From: Sphingobium sp.
GTDB lineage: Bacteria > Pseudomonadota > Alphaproteobacteria > Sphingomonadales > Sphingomonadaceae
Length of the DNA stretch: 17,079 bases
Assembly: GCF_003248505.1 (NCBI RefSeq)
Contig: NZ_QFOA01000074.1
Span: forward strand, 1 to 17,079
Direction of reading: 5' to 3'
Under the pieces are notes generated by a model. That model saw nothing but the letters and a program-made list of their open reading frames with translations. It did no database searches and was not told the origin of the DNA. Below are positions 4,129 through 12,569 of the stretch, in pieces. A program made the position numbers and the translations under genes. Position 1 is the stretch's first letter. Each line of letters starts with the position of its first letter.

Positions 4129-6978
4129 ATGGCGATCTACCACTTCTCGGCCAAAGTCATCTCGCGCGCCAACGGCTCGTCCGCCGTGGCAGCGGCCGCC
4201 TATCGTTCCGCCTCGCGGCTGCACGACCAGCGGCTGGAGCGTGCCCATGACTTTTCCAACAAGGCGGGCGTCGTTCATTCCGAAATCCTGCTGCCCGATG
4301 GTGCGCCCGAGGAGTGGCACACCCGCGAGCGGCTGTGGAATGACGTCGAGGCGGCCGAGAGGCGGAAGGATGCCCAGCTTGCCCGCGAAGTCGAATTCGC
4401 CATCCCCCGCGAGATGAGCCAGGCCGAAGGGATCGCGCTGGCGCGCGACTTCGTCGAACGCGAATTCGTGGCGCGCGGCATGGTCGCCGATCTCAATGTG
4501 CACTGGGATATCGGTGAGGATGGCAGCCCCAAGCCCCATGCCCATGTGATGCTTGGGCTTCGCGAAGTGAGCGAGGAAGGCTTTGGCGCCAAAGTCCGCG
4601 ACTGGAACCGGACCGAACTCCTCACCCATTGGCGCGAAGCGTGGGCGGAACATGTCAACGAAAGGCTGACACGGCTCGATATCGACGCGCGTGTCGATCA
4701 TCGCTCGCTTGAAGCACAAGGCATCGAGCTGGAGCCCCAGCACAAGATCGGCCCGGCTGCCGCACGCATGGTCGGGCAAGGGCTCGAAAGCCAGCGGCTC
4801 GACGAGCACCACGCTATCGCCCGCGCCAATGGCGAGAAGCTGCTCGCCCATCCCGAGATGGCGCTTGAGGCGATCACCCACCAGCAGTCGACCTTCACCA
4901 ACCGTGACCTCGCGATGTTCGTCCACCGCCACAGCGACGGCAAGGACCAATTCGACCAGGTGATGGCAGCGGTGAAGTCCTCGCCCGAGATGGTGAAGCT
5001 GGGGAAGGACGGGCGTGGCGAAGACCGCTTCACCTCGCGGGCGATGCTGGAGGCCGAGCAGCGTCTGGAGCGCCAAACCGCTACGCTGGATGCGAGGCGC
5101 CATCATGGCCTCTCCGACCGGCATCGCGATCTTGCGGTGAGCCGGGCTGAAGCGCGCAGGATGGTTCTCTCACCCGAGCAGCGCGGCGCGCTCGAGCATG
5201 TGACCGGTGCACGCGGGGTCAGCAATGTCATCGGCTATGCCGGAACCGGAAAGAGCGCGATGCTGGGTGTGGCGCGAGATGCCTGGGAAGCCGCCGGCTA
5301 CGACGTGCGCGGCGCGGCCTTGTCCGGCATCGCCGCCGAGAACCTCGAGACCGGCTCCGGGATTGCCTCGCGCACGATCGCCAGTCTTGAGCATCAATGG
5401 AGCCAGGGCCGCGAACTGCTGACAGACAAATCCGTTCTCGTCATCGACGAGGCGGGCATGATCGGCACGCGGCAGATGGAGCGCGTGATGCGCGAGGCGG
5501 AAAAGCGCGGGGCCAAGGTGGTGCTGGTCGGCGATCCCGAGCAGCTGCAGGCAATCGAGGCAGGCGCATCGTTCCGCTCGATCGCCGAACGGCATGGCGC
5601 GGTCGAGATTACCACGATCCGGCGGCAGTCGGTGGACTGGCAGCGTGATGCGACGCGCCAGCTTGCCACCGGGCGCACCGGCGAGGCGCTCTCGGCCTAC
5701 GAGCAGGCCGGGCACGTTCATGCCGCCGAGACGCGCGAGCAGGCGCGCACAGCCCTCATCGATCGCTGGGACAGGGAACGACAAGCCCGGCCCGATGTCA
5801 GCCGTATCATCCTGACCCATACCAATGACGAGGTGAAAGAACTCAACGATGCGGCCCGGACCCGCCTGCGGACAGCGCAGCTGCTGGGCCAGGACGTGGG
5901 GCTCGTCGTCGAGCGCGGCGAGCGCAGCTTTGCGTCCGGCGACCGTGTTATGTTCCTGAAGAACGAACGCAGCCTGGCGGTGAAGAACGGCACGCTCGGC
6001 ACCGTCGAGCACGTCAGCACCATCGGCATGCGCGTGCGGACGGATGACGGGCGATCGGTTTCCTTCGATCTCAAGGACTATGCTCATGTCGATCACGGCT
6101 ACGCCGCGACGATCCACAAGGCGCAGGGCATGACGGTGGACAAGGTCCATGTGCTGGCCACGCCGGCGCTCGATTGGCACGCCTCGTATGTGGCGCTCTC
6201 GCGGCACCGCGATAGTGTCGATCTCCATTACGGACAGGATGACTTTGCCGGTCGGGATCGGCTCGTCCGCGCGCTCAGCCGGGAACGCGGCAAGGACATG
6301 GTGTCGGATTACGCACGTGAGCCTGCACCTGTGGCGAAGCGTGAAATCACACCGACGCCAGAGCGCGAACCACAAGCTCGGCGCAATCCTTTCGCAGGGC
6401 TACGATTCAAGGTGCAGCCGGAGCCAACGCCTCGGCAGGCCAGCCCTCTCGATGTGGCCGTCGCGCGCTACGCCCGCGCTGTGCGCGACATCGAGCGCAT
6501 GCATGGTCAGGGGCTCACTCCGATCGTCAGCCAGAGGCATGCCGTCGAACGGGCCAGCCGCGACCTCGATGCCCAGCGCCCGAATGGCGCGAAGGATGCC
6601 TATGCGGCGATGCGCCGGGACCCGTCGTTGATGGATGATGCGGCCAAAGGGAAAAGCGCTCGCGCCATCCAGGCGATGCAGATGGAAAGCGAGATCCGGG
6701 TCGCCGCCGATCAACGCGCCGATCGCTTCGTAGAGGAATGGCAGACCCGCACCCGCCAATTCTTGCGGCTGCAGAAAATGGGCGATCATCTTGGCACCGA
6801 CCGGGCGGCAGAGCGAATCGATTACCTGTCAAAGAGCTTCCATCGCGACCCCGAACTGGAATCCCGGCTTCGCATGAGGTCTCATGAGCTGGGCTTCAAG
6901 CCCCGGGAGGGGAGCAGCTTGTCTCGTGACATCCAGGAATGGATCGGCCGCTCGCGCTCTCGTGGCTTGGAGCGTTAG
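4129..6978 (+). CDS. traA: Ti-type conjugative relaxase-helicase TraA
   Basis: A 949-residue protein. Residues 1-~210 are a MobA/MobL (MOBQ) relaxase: MAIYHFSAKVISRANGSSAV, AAAAYRSA near 20-28, and the metal-binding HxH at 137-139 (KPHAHVMLGL). It would nick oriT and stay bound to the transferred strand. A RecD-like helicase follows, with Walker A GYAGTGKS (369-376), Walker B DEAGM (440-444), VGDPEQLQAIEAGASF, and the UvrD-C-like motif YAATIHKAQGMTVDKVHVL around 660-675 with ALSRHRD after it. The basic C-terminal ~230 residues ending RSRSRGLER probably bind DNA or partners. Ti TraA is about 1,100 residues; shorter versions are usual in sphingomonads. The ATG at 4129 matches the conserved N-terminus; an upstream ATG at 4090 would add 13 unrelated residues and overlap the oriT repeat. 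The downstream gene starts nine bases after the stop. Confidence 0.95.
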   Translation: MAIYHFSAKVISRANGSSAVAAAAYRSASRLHDQRLERAHDFSNKAGVVHSEILLPDGAPEEWHTRERLWNDVEAAERRKDAQLAREVEFAIPREMSQAEGIALARDFVEREFVARGMVADLNVHWDIGEDGSPKPHAHVMLGLREVSEEGFGAKVRDWNRTELLTHWREAWAEHVNERLTRLDIDARVDHRSLEAQGIELEPQHKIGPAAARMVGQGLESQRLDEHHAIARANGEKLLAHPEMALEAITHQQSTFTNRDLAMFVHRHSDGKDQFDQVMAAVKSSPEMVKLGKDGRGEDRFTSRAMLEAEQRLERQTATLDARRHHGLSDRHRDLAVSRAEARRMVLSPEQRGALEHVTGARGVSNVIGYAGTGKSAMLGVARDAWEAAGYDVRGAALSGIAAENLETGSGIASRTIASLEHQWSQGRELLTDKSVLVIDEAGMIGTRQMERVMREAEKRGAKVVLVGDPEQLQAIEAGASFRSIAERHGAVEITTIRRQSVDWQRDATRQLATGRTGEALSAYEQAGHVHAAETREQARTALIDRWDRERQARPDVSRIILTHTNDEVKELNDAARTRLRTAQLLGQDVGLVVERGERSFASGDRVMFLKNERSLAVKNGTLGTVEHVSTIGMRVRTDDGRSVSFDLKDYAHVDHGYAATIHKAQGMTVDKVHVLATPALDWHASYVALSRHRDSVDLHYGQDDFAGRDRLVRALSRERGKDMVSDYAREPAPVAKREITPTPEREPQARRNPFAGLRFKVQPEPTPRQASPLDVAVARYARAVRDIERMHGQGLTPIVSQRHAVERASRDLDAQRPNGAKDAYAAMRRDPSLMDDAAKGKSARAIQAMQMESEIRVAADQRADRFVEEWQTRTRQFLRLQKMGDHLGTDRAAERIDYLSKSFHRDPELESRLRMRSHELGFKPREGSSLSRDIQEWIGRSRSRGLER

Positions 6979-6987
6979 GCCTCGCGC

Positions 6988-7692
6988 ATGACCGAAACCG
7001 ACCCACCAGCCGAGCTTGATGCAACCGAGGCGTTCGAGGCAATGAACCGCCGCCTTGCCGGAATGTCAGCGGCGATCGACGGCTTTGCCATGCGCTTCGA
7101 CGACCTGCAGGAGCGCGACTACAGCAAGGATCTGGCTCAGATCGACGCACGCATCGAACGGCTGGGAGAAGGGATCAACATCCTCAGCCGCCGCCCGGCA
7201 ATGGCTTTGACGCCGGAAAGGATCGCAGGCCAGATCGACGAGGCAGCGCAGAAGGTGCGGAAGGCCGAACAGGTGGCCTGGGGGCAGGCGCGCCAGCAAC
7301 TCAACGTCGAGGCCAACTCCATCCGGGAAGTAGTCTATTCTGCGCGGGAAGCTGCGAGACAGGATCGGTGGCTCACGGTTTGCATAGGAATAGGGATCGT
7401 GGTTGGCGCGGTGCTGATGTTCGTCGTGCCTCGCGTGGCGCTGGACGTCGTCCCGAACAGCTGGTTGTGGCGGGAAAAAACTGCTTTAGCGGCCATGGAC
7501 CATGATGGTTGGACAGCCGGCGAGAGGTTGATGCAGGTTTATGATCCGAAGCGATGGGAAGGCGTAGCCCTATTTCTGCGCCTGCCGGAAAAGGATCGCG
7601 CCGAGTTTTCTAGTTGCATCCGAAAGGCGTATGATAATGGGAAGGATACTATTTGCCCTGTCCGCCCCAATATCGCCGCGAAGAGCAGATAA
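6988..7692 (+). CDS. DUF6118-like membrane protein following traA
   Basis: A 234-residue protein. Residues 12-125 are a charged, largely coiled-coil region (MNRRLAGMSAAIDGFAMRFD, DARIERLGEGINILSRRPAM). One transmembrane helix at about 128-149 (WLTVCIGIGIVVGAVLMFVV) is followed by a smaller domain with two cysteines (RAEFSSCIRKAYDNGKDTIC). This layout, and a place right behind traA, fits the DUF6118 family common in sphingomonad mobile elements; the name is from memory. It starts nine bases after the traA stop with GGAG upstream, so it is probably co-transcribed with traA. The function is not known; an inner-membrane accessory to DNA transfer is an inference from position only. Confidence 0.75.
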   Translation: MTETDPPAELDATEAFEAMNRRLAGMSAAIDGFAMRFDDLQERDYSKDLAQIDARIERLGEGINILSRRPAMALTPERIAGQIDEAAQKVRKAEQVAWGQARQQLNVEANSIREVVYSAREAARQDRWLTVCIGIGIVVGAVLMFVVPRVALDVVPNSWLWREKTALAAMDHDGWTAGERLMQVYDPKRWEGVALFLRLPEKDRAEFSSCIRKAYDNGKDTICPVRPNIAAKSR

Positions 7693-7694
7693 TT

Positions 7695-7711
7695 GCCTTG
7701 AAAAAGGCTTT
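7695..7711 (+). terminator. weak candidate terminator after the traA operon
   Basis: GCCTT and AAGGC pair around a GAAA tetraloop three bases past the stop at 7692, followed only by TTT. The position is right, but the five-base stem and short T-run make it weak. Confidence 0.35.
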
Positions 7712-7728
7712 CCATAATTATTGCCACA

Positions 7729-7753
7729 GGTCAAAAGTTCCAAACTTTGAACC
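7729..7753. repeat. imperfect A/T-rich inverted repeat
   Basis: GGTCAAAAGTT (7729-7739) and AAACTTTGAACC (7742-7753) form an imperfect palindrome with one bulge and mismatches near the centre. It could be an operator or a weak stem-loop. Confidence 0.3.
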
Positions 7754-8176
7754 TAATAATTTAAGCTGGAAAGCACGCTCATATCAGGACTTGGAACTTG
7801 CCGGGCTACCGCCTTTGGGGCGGCCGCGCTGCGTAAGTCGCCGTTCGCTCCGGGGCTGCGCTACGTAGGCTTGACGGCTCGCCTTGGGACTTTCGCGACT
7901 GTCGGGTTCGGAGCTGAAATCGAGGTTCGCTGCCGTCCGTCTAATGTGTGAGTCGCCTTCGCAGATCCGATGGGGGTCACGAAAAATTAGCAGTTTCAAA
8001 TAGGGGCGAGAATCGCTTTGCTCCGTCAGCCCGACGTGGCACGAACGGCGGTGCGGCCATAGCAATTGCTCCAACAAGCATCGCATGGCCTAAACTGAAG
8101 CTAGAGAACGGCCTTGCCACCAAAATATCGAAGCCGGGTCCCATCGAGACGTCCAAGACCTGTAGATCGAAGGATC

Positions 8177-8953
8177 GTGCTCACCGGGAATCCATCCCAC
8201 GAGCGAAGTAAGCAGTCTTGGGCTACCGGCCTCAACGCCTTCCTCACCACAGTGGTGGCGGTATCAACCTTCTTCGTCGGTGTTGCCCAATGGCGAACCT
8301 CGGAACGTCAGACTGAAATTGCGGATGCGCTGGCGCAGCTCGAATTCGCGAAATCCGAAGCGAAGTTCAAGATCGAAGCATCCAAGGATCTCACCCCGTT
8401 CAAGACCGGCCTAACCGATCGTCAACTCTTGTTACCAACATCGGTTGCTATAACGCCGCTGGAGGGAGCTCGCGAGCTCCAACTTATCGATGTCCCAGTG
8501 ACGATTGCGCTGGCTGACCCACTTGGCGACATGGCTTGTACGATTGAAGTTAGAGGTCTCTATTTGGAGGATGCCGATAACGTCGCCAAGCTGTGGGAGC
8601 CGTCGACGAAGTATCTGCCACAGCTCCTCATGCATTTAGAAGCTCATGGTCTTTATGTATTCGACCGTAAGCCAGTCGCGCGCCTTACATTTGTCGATCT
8701 GTTAGGCCGTCCCGGAGTTAAAAGGTATCAGCTCAGCGGTGAAGAGTTTATCGGCCCAGACGAATCTGGAATGCCCCTCTATTCTGGAGCTTGGTCAAAA
8801 GGAGAAGGTTTTTACACCGATGATGGAATGCCCGAAAAATTCTGTCCCAGCGCTGCCAACCTCATCAAGGCCGCGTTGAAGGAGGCCGGCGGAAAGGCTG
8901 GCGAGGAGAGCCCGCGTGAGAGAACCCGCCAAGCATTCAAGGCGTCGGGCTGA
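8177..8953 (+). CDS. membrane-anchored hypothetical protein beside the IetAS-like operon
   Basis: A 258-residue protein from the GTG at 8177. A short N-terminal tail is followed by one transmembrane helix at about 17-37 (LNAFLTTVVAVSTFFVGVAQ). A charged helical stretch follows (WRTSERQTEIADALAQLEFA, then KSEAKFKIEA), then a soluble domain of about 190 residues with beta-like segments (ELQLIDVPVTIALADPLGDM) and a charged tail. This is the layout of a single-pass sensor or anchor, but I do not recognise the family. The start is uncertain: GAAGGA sits very close to the GTG, and a TTG at 8114 would add an Arg/Pro-rich segment that looks non-coding. The gene converges on the IetAS-like operon, with stop codons five bases apart, and shares its lower GC and mixed codon use. 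Confidence 0.65.
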   Translation: MLTGNPSHERSKQSWATGLNAFLTTVVAVSTFFVGVAQWRTSERQTEIADALAQLEFAKSEAKFKIEASKDLTPFKTGLTDRQLLLPTSVAITPLEGARELQLIDVPVTIALADPLGDMACTIEVRGLYLEDADNVAKLWEPSTKYLPQLLMHLEAHGLYVFDRKPVARLTFVDLLGRPGVKRYQLSGEEFIGPDESGMPLYSGAWSKGEGFYTDDGMPEKFCPSAANLIKAALKEAGGKAGEESPRERTRQAFKASG

Positions 8954-8958
8954 CGTCG

Positions 8959-9915
8959 TCAGGCGCCGCTTTCATTAGTTTCGATCGCGTCGAGAGCCAT
9001 TCGCCCTTCGTTGCGTATTCCTGATCGCGCTTCAACTCCGCTACTCGCTGATATAGCAAAGACGATAGTGTTATGAGGAGTAATTTCCCGATTGACATTC
9101 ACGACACTCATTGTGTGTGGATCGAAAGCCCAATCATTCCAGCGCCACATGCTTTCACCAGGAACCTGGACCACGACATATGAGCCGCGGCGCAATCGTG
9201 CGGATGTCCTACTGTTGCTGAAATCCAGGCCCAAATTGAAAGACTGAACCTGCTTGTTCCAATCTCGCTTCAGTAGGTTTTGTGTGATGCCTCCAGCTAA
9301 TGCAACTAGTTGCGGCAAGGCCGGCTGGATCGTCCCCATGAGCTTAAGTCCATCTTTAAACACCGAGCTTTGAAGCGTGTCTAGAATGATCTGGTCACCA
9401 GAGTTTCCAATTAACCCGGTGCGAACTTTGAACGACAGACCGTCCTGTGGAACTGTAAGCCCCGTAAAAATTGGAACTCCACTCATGCCAGCGCGTGCTT
9501 TATCGGTCGCATACAACACGGTTGCGAATTGGAGATCTTGAGCTTCCGATCCAGCTTGATCCCGGCCTTGAAAGTCAAATAGAATCTTGTGCGTCCCCAG
9601 TCCAGGATAGCTGTGGACCTGAAATGCATCGAGAGTGACCTTAATTTGTTGCCCGATGAGCGAATGGTCTGCATCCACATGGAACGCTGGCTTGATCGCA
9701 ATTAAATCGTCATTGGCGCTCCCTTCATCGATAAAGCCAAAGACATGACTGGTTTGCTTCCAGGGAGGTGCAAGCCAATCGCCCATTCCTTGGCCGCGCA
9801 CGGCTGCCTCTCGGAAGGTTCTCGCTTCTTCGGTATCGCCCAAATATTCAAGATAGTCAGCTATCTCTGCATCACTGCGGTAACCAAGGCTATGTTGCTC
9901 ATCAAACTCGATCAT
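8959..9915 (-). CDS. unrecognised protein translationally coupled to the IetS-like protease
   Basis: A 318-residue protein. Residues 14-45 (SDAEIADYLEYLGDTEEART, then FREAAVRG) form a short helical pair like an adaptor. From about 54 the protein is mostly beta-like: HVFGFIDEGS, QQIKVTLDAFQVHSYPGLGT and HKILFDF suggest a beta-sandwich. A second part (about 160-295) has a hydrophobic helix (LKLMGTIQPALPQLVALAGG at 190-209), then VQSFNLGLDFSNSRTSARLR and GSYVVVQVPGESMWRWNDWA. The layout seems familiar from unnamed bacterial proteins, but I cannot name the family. No signal peptide is visible. Its ATG overlaps the protease TGA by four bases (ATGA), so the two are very probably made together. Candidate roles are protease substrate, effector or target adaptor; all are inference. 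Confidence 0.8.
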   Translation of the reverse strand: MIEFDEQHSLGYRSDAEIADYLEYLGDTEEARTFREAAVRGQGMGDWLAPPWKQTSHVFGFIDEGSANDDLIAIKPAFHVDADHSLIGQQIKVTLDAFQVHSYPGLGTHKILFDFQGRDQAGSEAQDLQFATVLYATDKARAGMSGVPIFTGLTVPQDGLSFKVRTGLIGNSGDQIILDTLQSSVFKDGLKLMGTIQPALPQLVALAGGITQNLLKRDWNKQVQSFNLGLDFSNSRTSARLRRGSYVVVQVPGESMWRWNDWAFDPHTMSVVNVNREITPHNTIVFAISASSGVEARSGIRNEGRMALDAIETNESGA

Positions 9916-12569
9916 CTTTTCACCTTCGCCTGTAGTACGACCCGCCGCCTGACGGATGCTGCGATATTTGCATTAATGGTGTCGGCGACCTCAATCGTAA
10001 CGGCAAGGGCGTAGGGTACTTTGATGCCAGTCATACCCGGCATTTTGGTCGCAGCCTGAACATTAATTTCGAAATTAGAATCCTGGCTGAAGGGAATAGC
10101 CTTCTTGTTCCCCTCATAGACCGCATGGATTAGTGTTCCCCGTTTAGCAAAACCCACCGCGGGCTGATGTCCCACACGCTTGACCCCCTCCCACAGACCA
10201 GAATTTCCGAGAGATCCCAATATCGCTAGGCCGAAGGTCCGATACTGTGAGCTGTTTGGTGACACGGGTGTCAACCAAGCCAAGGTCACCACGATCCTCC
10301 TAAACTCCGTGATCGAGCTCAACTCATCTGGAAGCGGAATTTTCCATTGCTGCCGCTCGCCGTTGCGAATGGTGTCCTCACCGAGCAGCGTCACCCGATG
10401 TCCTTCACCGCCTATGACGCGCTCTTGATCAACTGGCCCATATCCCATTGCGCGCGATACAGCCTCTTTACGCCGAACGAGATGTCCCGCCGGAATATGA
10501 ATGTCGGTCATTCCTTGGCCAAGATCACCCCAGCCTGCCCCGTGCGCAATCAGTGCCTTTAATACGCACGGCGCTGTTTCCCGCTTATACCATGGTACGG
10601 TGCCGTTTATCGGTGAATCGTCAAGGACGTCGCCGATCAAAAGGCCCATCCGAGTGGCCAACGCCGCAGCGTTGCTCGTGCCGGCCGACATTCGGGTGAA
10701 ATCCAATCTCCCTTGGTGCGGATCAGGCATTGCCACGGCTTGACCAAATCGGTCCGAATGTTCGCGCCCATGCACGCGTAAAATGGAGCCCTCTGTTGGG
10801 TGAGCCACCTGCCGTCCGCCCGGCAACATAACATCAGGTTTAACCGATCGGTTAAAGCCATGACCCAAGCCTGAGCCAAGGATTGGCATCGGCAGCTCGC
10901 CATATGGATCGGTGAGATTAGCGGGGAGCGTCAACGTCGAACCGTCAGCATGTGCTGCCGCCACCGTGAGAGCATTCACGGACTCCGCTGGCGCGAAGAT
11001 CGTGCGTTGGGCTTTGGAGGCATCGATTCCACGCAACATTTCAGCACGTCGATGCTCCGGCGTCGCTTTCCTCATATCAGCGCCAGTTGGGTACCCAGGC
11101 ACCTCGAAAGTATCTCGGATATTCCCCGCACTGACTACGAACAAGACGCGGTACGTCCATGATAAATAGTCCAGCAGGCGAGCCCAAGGGCTAACATTCC
11201 CAGCAAACCCAAAAACTTCATCGCAGATTGAGTGATTGATAATGATCACGTCGCGACCGCTTGGATCCAAGCCGCCGGTGCCTTCCTTCAATTCCTTCAC
11301 AGCACGATAGATGATGCCCAGTGCCAGCTTGTCCTTGGGAGGCGTCTCATACGCGCCGTCGGGCATGAGGACCGGGACCACCTTGAGGCGGCGGTCCAGA
11401 GGTTGGTTCTCTTCATGGAGATCGCCGCGAAGGATAAGGGACGCCATCGCTGATCCATGGAAACGCTTGTTCACTGGCGCCAATGTGTCAGCGACATCTA
11501 GTTCGATTACGTCCAGTCGGTTGCGCAACTTAATGTGATTTTCGACAGGCCACCCGTCGATCAAGGCTCCTATGGATGCGCGCGTCGGCTCATCTTCCGC
11601 ATCCTCTTCATCACCCGTTTCACTGGTAATGAGTTCGTCGATAGAGAAGCGAAAGCCATTCTGGGGCCTGATCGACATAATATCGTCATCCAGCGCCAAT
11701 GGCCCTGACCGCTCAAGGATCGACTTGACCGCCGGCCCAGGTAGATGGACAAGCGCAGCATGATAGCGGATTTCATCGATCCGCAATTCGTCCAAGATCT
11801 TGCCGCCCACAGCATCCACTGTTTCGCGAAACTCAGCGACCGCACGATCCCTTGTCGCGGCGTCCCCACGATACCAAAGATCGACCTCAACTCGGAGATC
11901 TTCTTCTTTTTGCAGTGCTTGTTCGTCTTTCAGTCGCTTGCGGGTTGCTTCGCCAATTCGGTCTTCTGGCCCCCAAGGCCGCAATTGGTGGAGCAAACCA
12001 AAGAGCTTCCACCAATCGGTGTGCTTTTCCGGCGCAGGCTTTCCATCCTTATACAGATTCCATAAATTGCGGAGGAGTTCAAAAGTAGCCTTGGTCGGCA
12101 TCCCAAGGTACAGTGCTCCTGACATCTCATCAGGCGCAGCCTCATCAGCATCCAAGAGGAAATCGAAGTCATCCTCCGAGAGCTCGGCTTGGAAATCTTC
12201 CGACCCGTCCTCTTCGTCCTCATCTTGGTGGTCGTCAGGATTAAAATAAGACCGGACACCGCGCAGGATTGCGACCTCTTCGGCGAGCCATTCTAATCCG
12301 ATCTTCTGAGCTGCGTTTACAAAACGGTCGGGAGATCCAATGATCTCGATCACTAGAGCCCGTTCTGGTGCAAGCGAAGAAGGGTTATCCGCGACCTTTA
12401 TGTCGTCGCGGTCCAGAATATTCTCGAAGCTTTTGTCGAGGGCTGCGCCTATGCGTCCTGACTGATCTTGGCTCGAGATGCTCCTTCGCCTTCGCCGATC
12501 AGGCTGACCTTTAATGAAATCGAGCTTCTCCTTCTTATTCCGATTTAACGGAAGAATTTCCCTCGCCAT
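9912..12569 (-). CDS. ietS: IetS-like subtilisin (S8) serine protease, 885 aa
   Basis: The S8 catalytic residues are all visible: Asp338 (SIGALIDG), His371 (RFHGSAMASL), oxyanion Asn483 (VVSAGN) and Ser632 (MSAGTSNAAALA). A long N-terminal part (1-330), basic at 22-29 (QPDRRRRR) and very acidic at about 111-148, precedes the protease domain. A beta-rich C-terminal region (about 705-885) resembles a jelly-roll. There is no signal peptide, so it acts in the cytoplasm, unlike secreted subtilases. Large intracellular subtilases next to a AAA ATPase are the IetS partner of IetAS, in which the protease is the toxic component restrained by IetA. Its start lies 35 bases inside ietA, and its stop overlaps the next gene by four bases, so stoichiometry is probably set by coupling. 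The family assignment is by architecture and neighbour. Confidence 0.88.
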   Translation of the reverse strand: MAREILPLNRNKKEKLDFIKGQPDRRRRRSISSQDQSGRIGAALDKSFENILDRDDIKVADNPSSLAPERALVIEIIGSPDRFVNAAQKIGLEWLAEEVAILRGVRSYFNPDDHQDEDEEDGSEDFQAELSEDDFDFLLDADEAAPDEMSGALYLGMPTKATFELLRNLWNLYKDGKPAPEKHTDWWKLFGLLHQLRPWGPEDRIGEATRKRLKDEQALQKEEDLRVEVDLWYRGDAATRDRAVAEFRETVDAVGGKILDELRIDEIRYHAALVHLPGPAVKSILERSGPLALDDDIMSIRPQNGFRFSIDELITSETGDEEDAEDEPTRASIGALIDGWPVENHIKLRNRLDVIELDVADTLAPVNKRFHGSAMASLILRGDLHEENQPLDRRLKVVPVLMPDGAYETPPKDKLALGIIYRAVKELKEGTGGLDPSGRDVIIINHSICDEVFGFAGNVSPWARLLDYLSWTYRVLFVVSAGNIRDTFEVPGYPTGADMRKATPEHRRAEMLRGIDASKAQRTIFAPAESVNALTVAAAHADGSTLTLPANLTDPYGELPMPILGSGLGHGFNRSVKPDVMLPGGRQVAHPTEGSILRVHGREHSDRFGQAVAMPDPHQGRLDFTRMSAGTSNAAALATRMGLLIGDVLDDSPINGTVPWYKRETAPCVLKALIAHGAGWGDLGQGMTDIHIPAGHLVRRKEAVSRAMGYGPVDQERVIGGEGHRVTLLGEDTIRNGERQQWKIPLPDELSSITEFRRIVVTLAWLTPVSPNSSQYRTFGLAILGSLGNSGLWEGVKRVGHQPAVGFAKRGTLIHAVYEGNKKAIPFSQDSNFEINVQAATKMPGMTGIKVPYALAVTIEVADTINANIAASVRRRVVLQAKVKR

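Larger units (their letters stand above)
7693..8176. other. 484-base stretch without a convincing gene
   Basis: The stretch holds a small hairpin (7695-7708), an imperfect inverted repeat (7729-7753) and then mixed sequence without a recognisable RNA gene. Open frames of 60-100 codons on both strands have unnatural composition (Arg/Ser/Pro-rich) and no good ribosome-binding site. It marks the boundary between the transfer block and the lower-GC IetAS-like cargo, so an insertion junction could lie here. I see no clear direct repeat to prove one. Confidence 0.4.

Noticed and set aside
4081..5124. 347-codon minus-strand open frame over the relaxase domain
   Set aside because: It is antisense to the conserved MobA/MobL domain and has no ribosome-binding site or recognisable motif.
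5170..6375. 401-codon open frame on the minus strand inside traA
   Set aside because: It lies antisense to well-conserved helicase motifs; its His/Arg/Leu-rich composition is typical of the complement of a GC-rich gene.
7784..8086. 100-codon minus-strand open frame in the gap after the traA operon
   Set aside because: No ribosome-binding site and low-complexity Arg/Ser/Pro composition.
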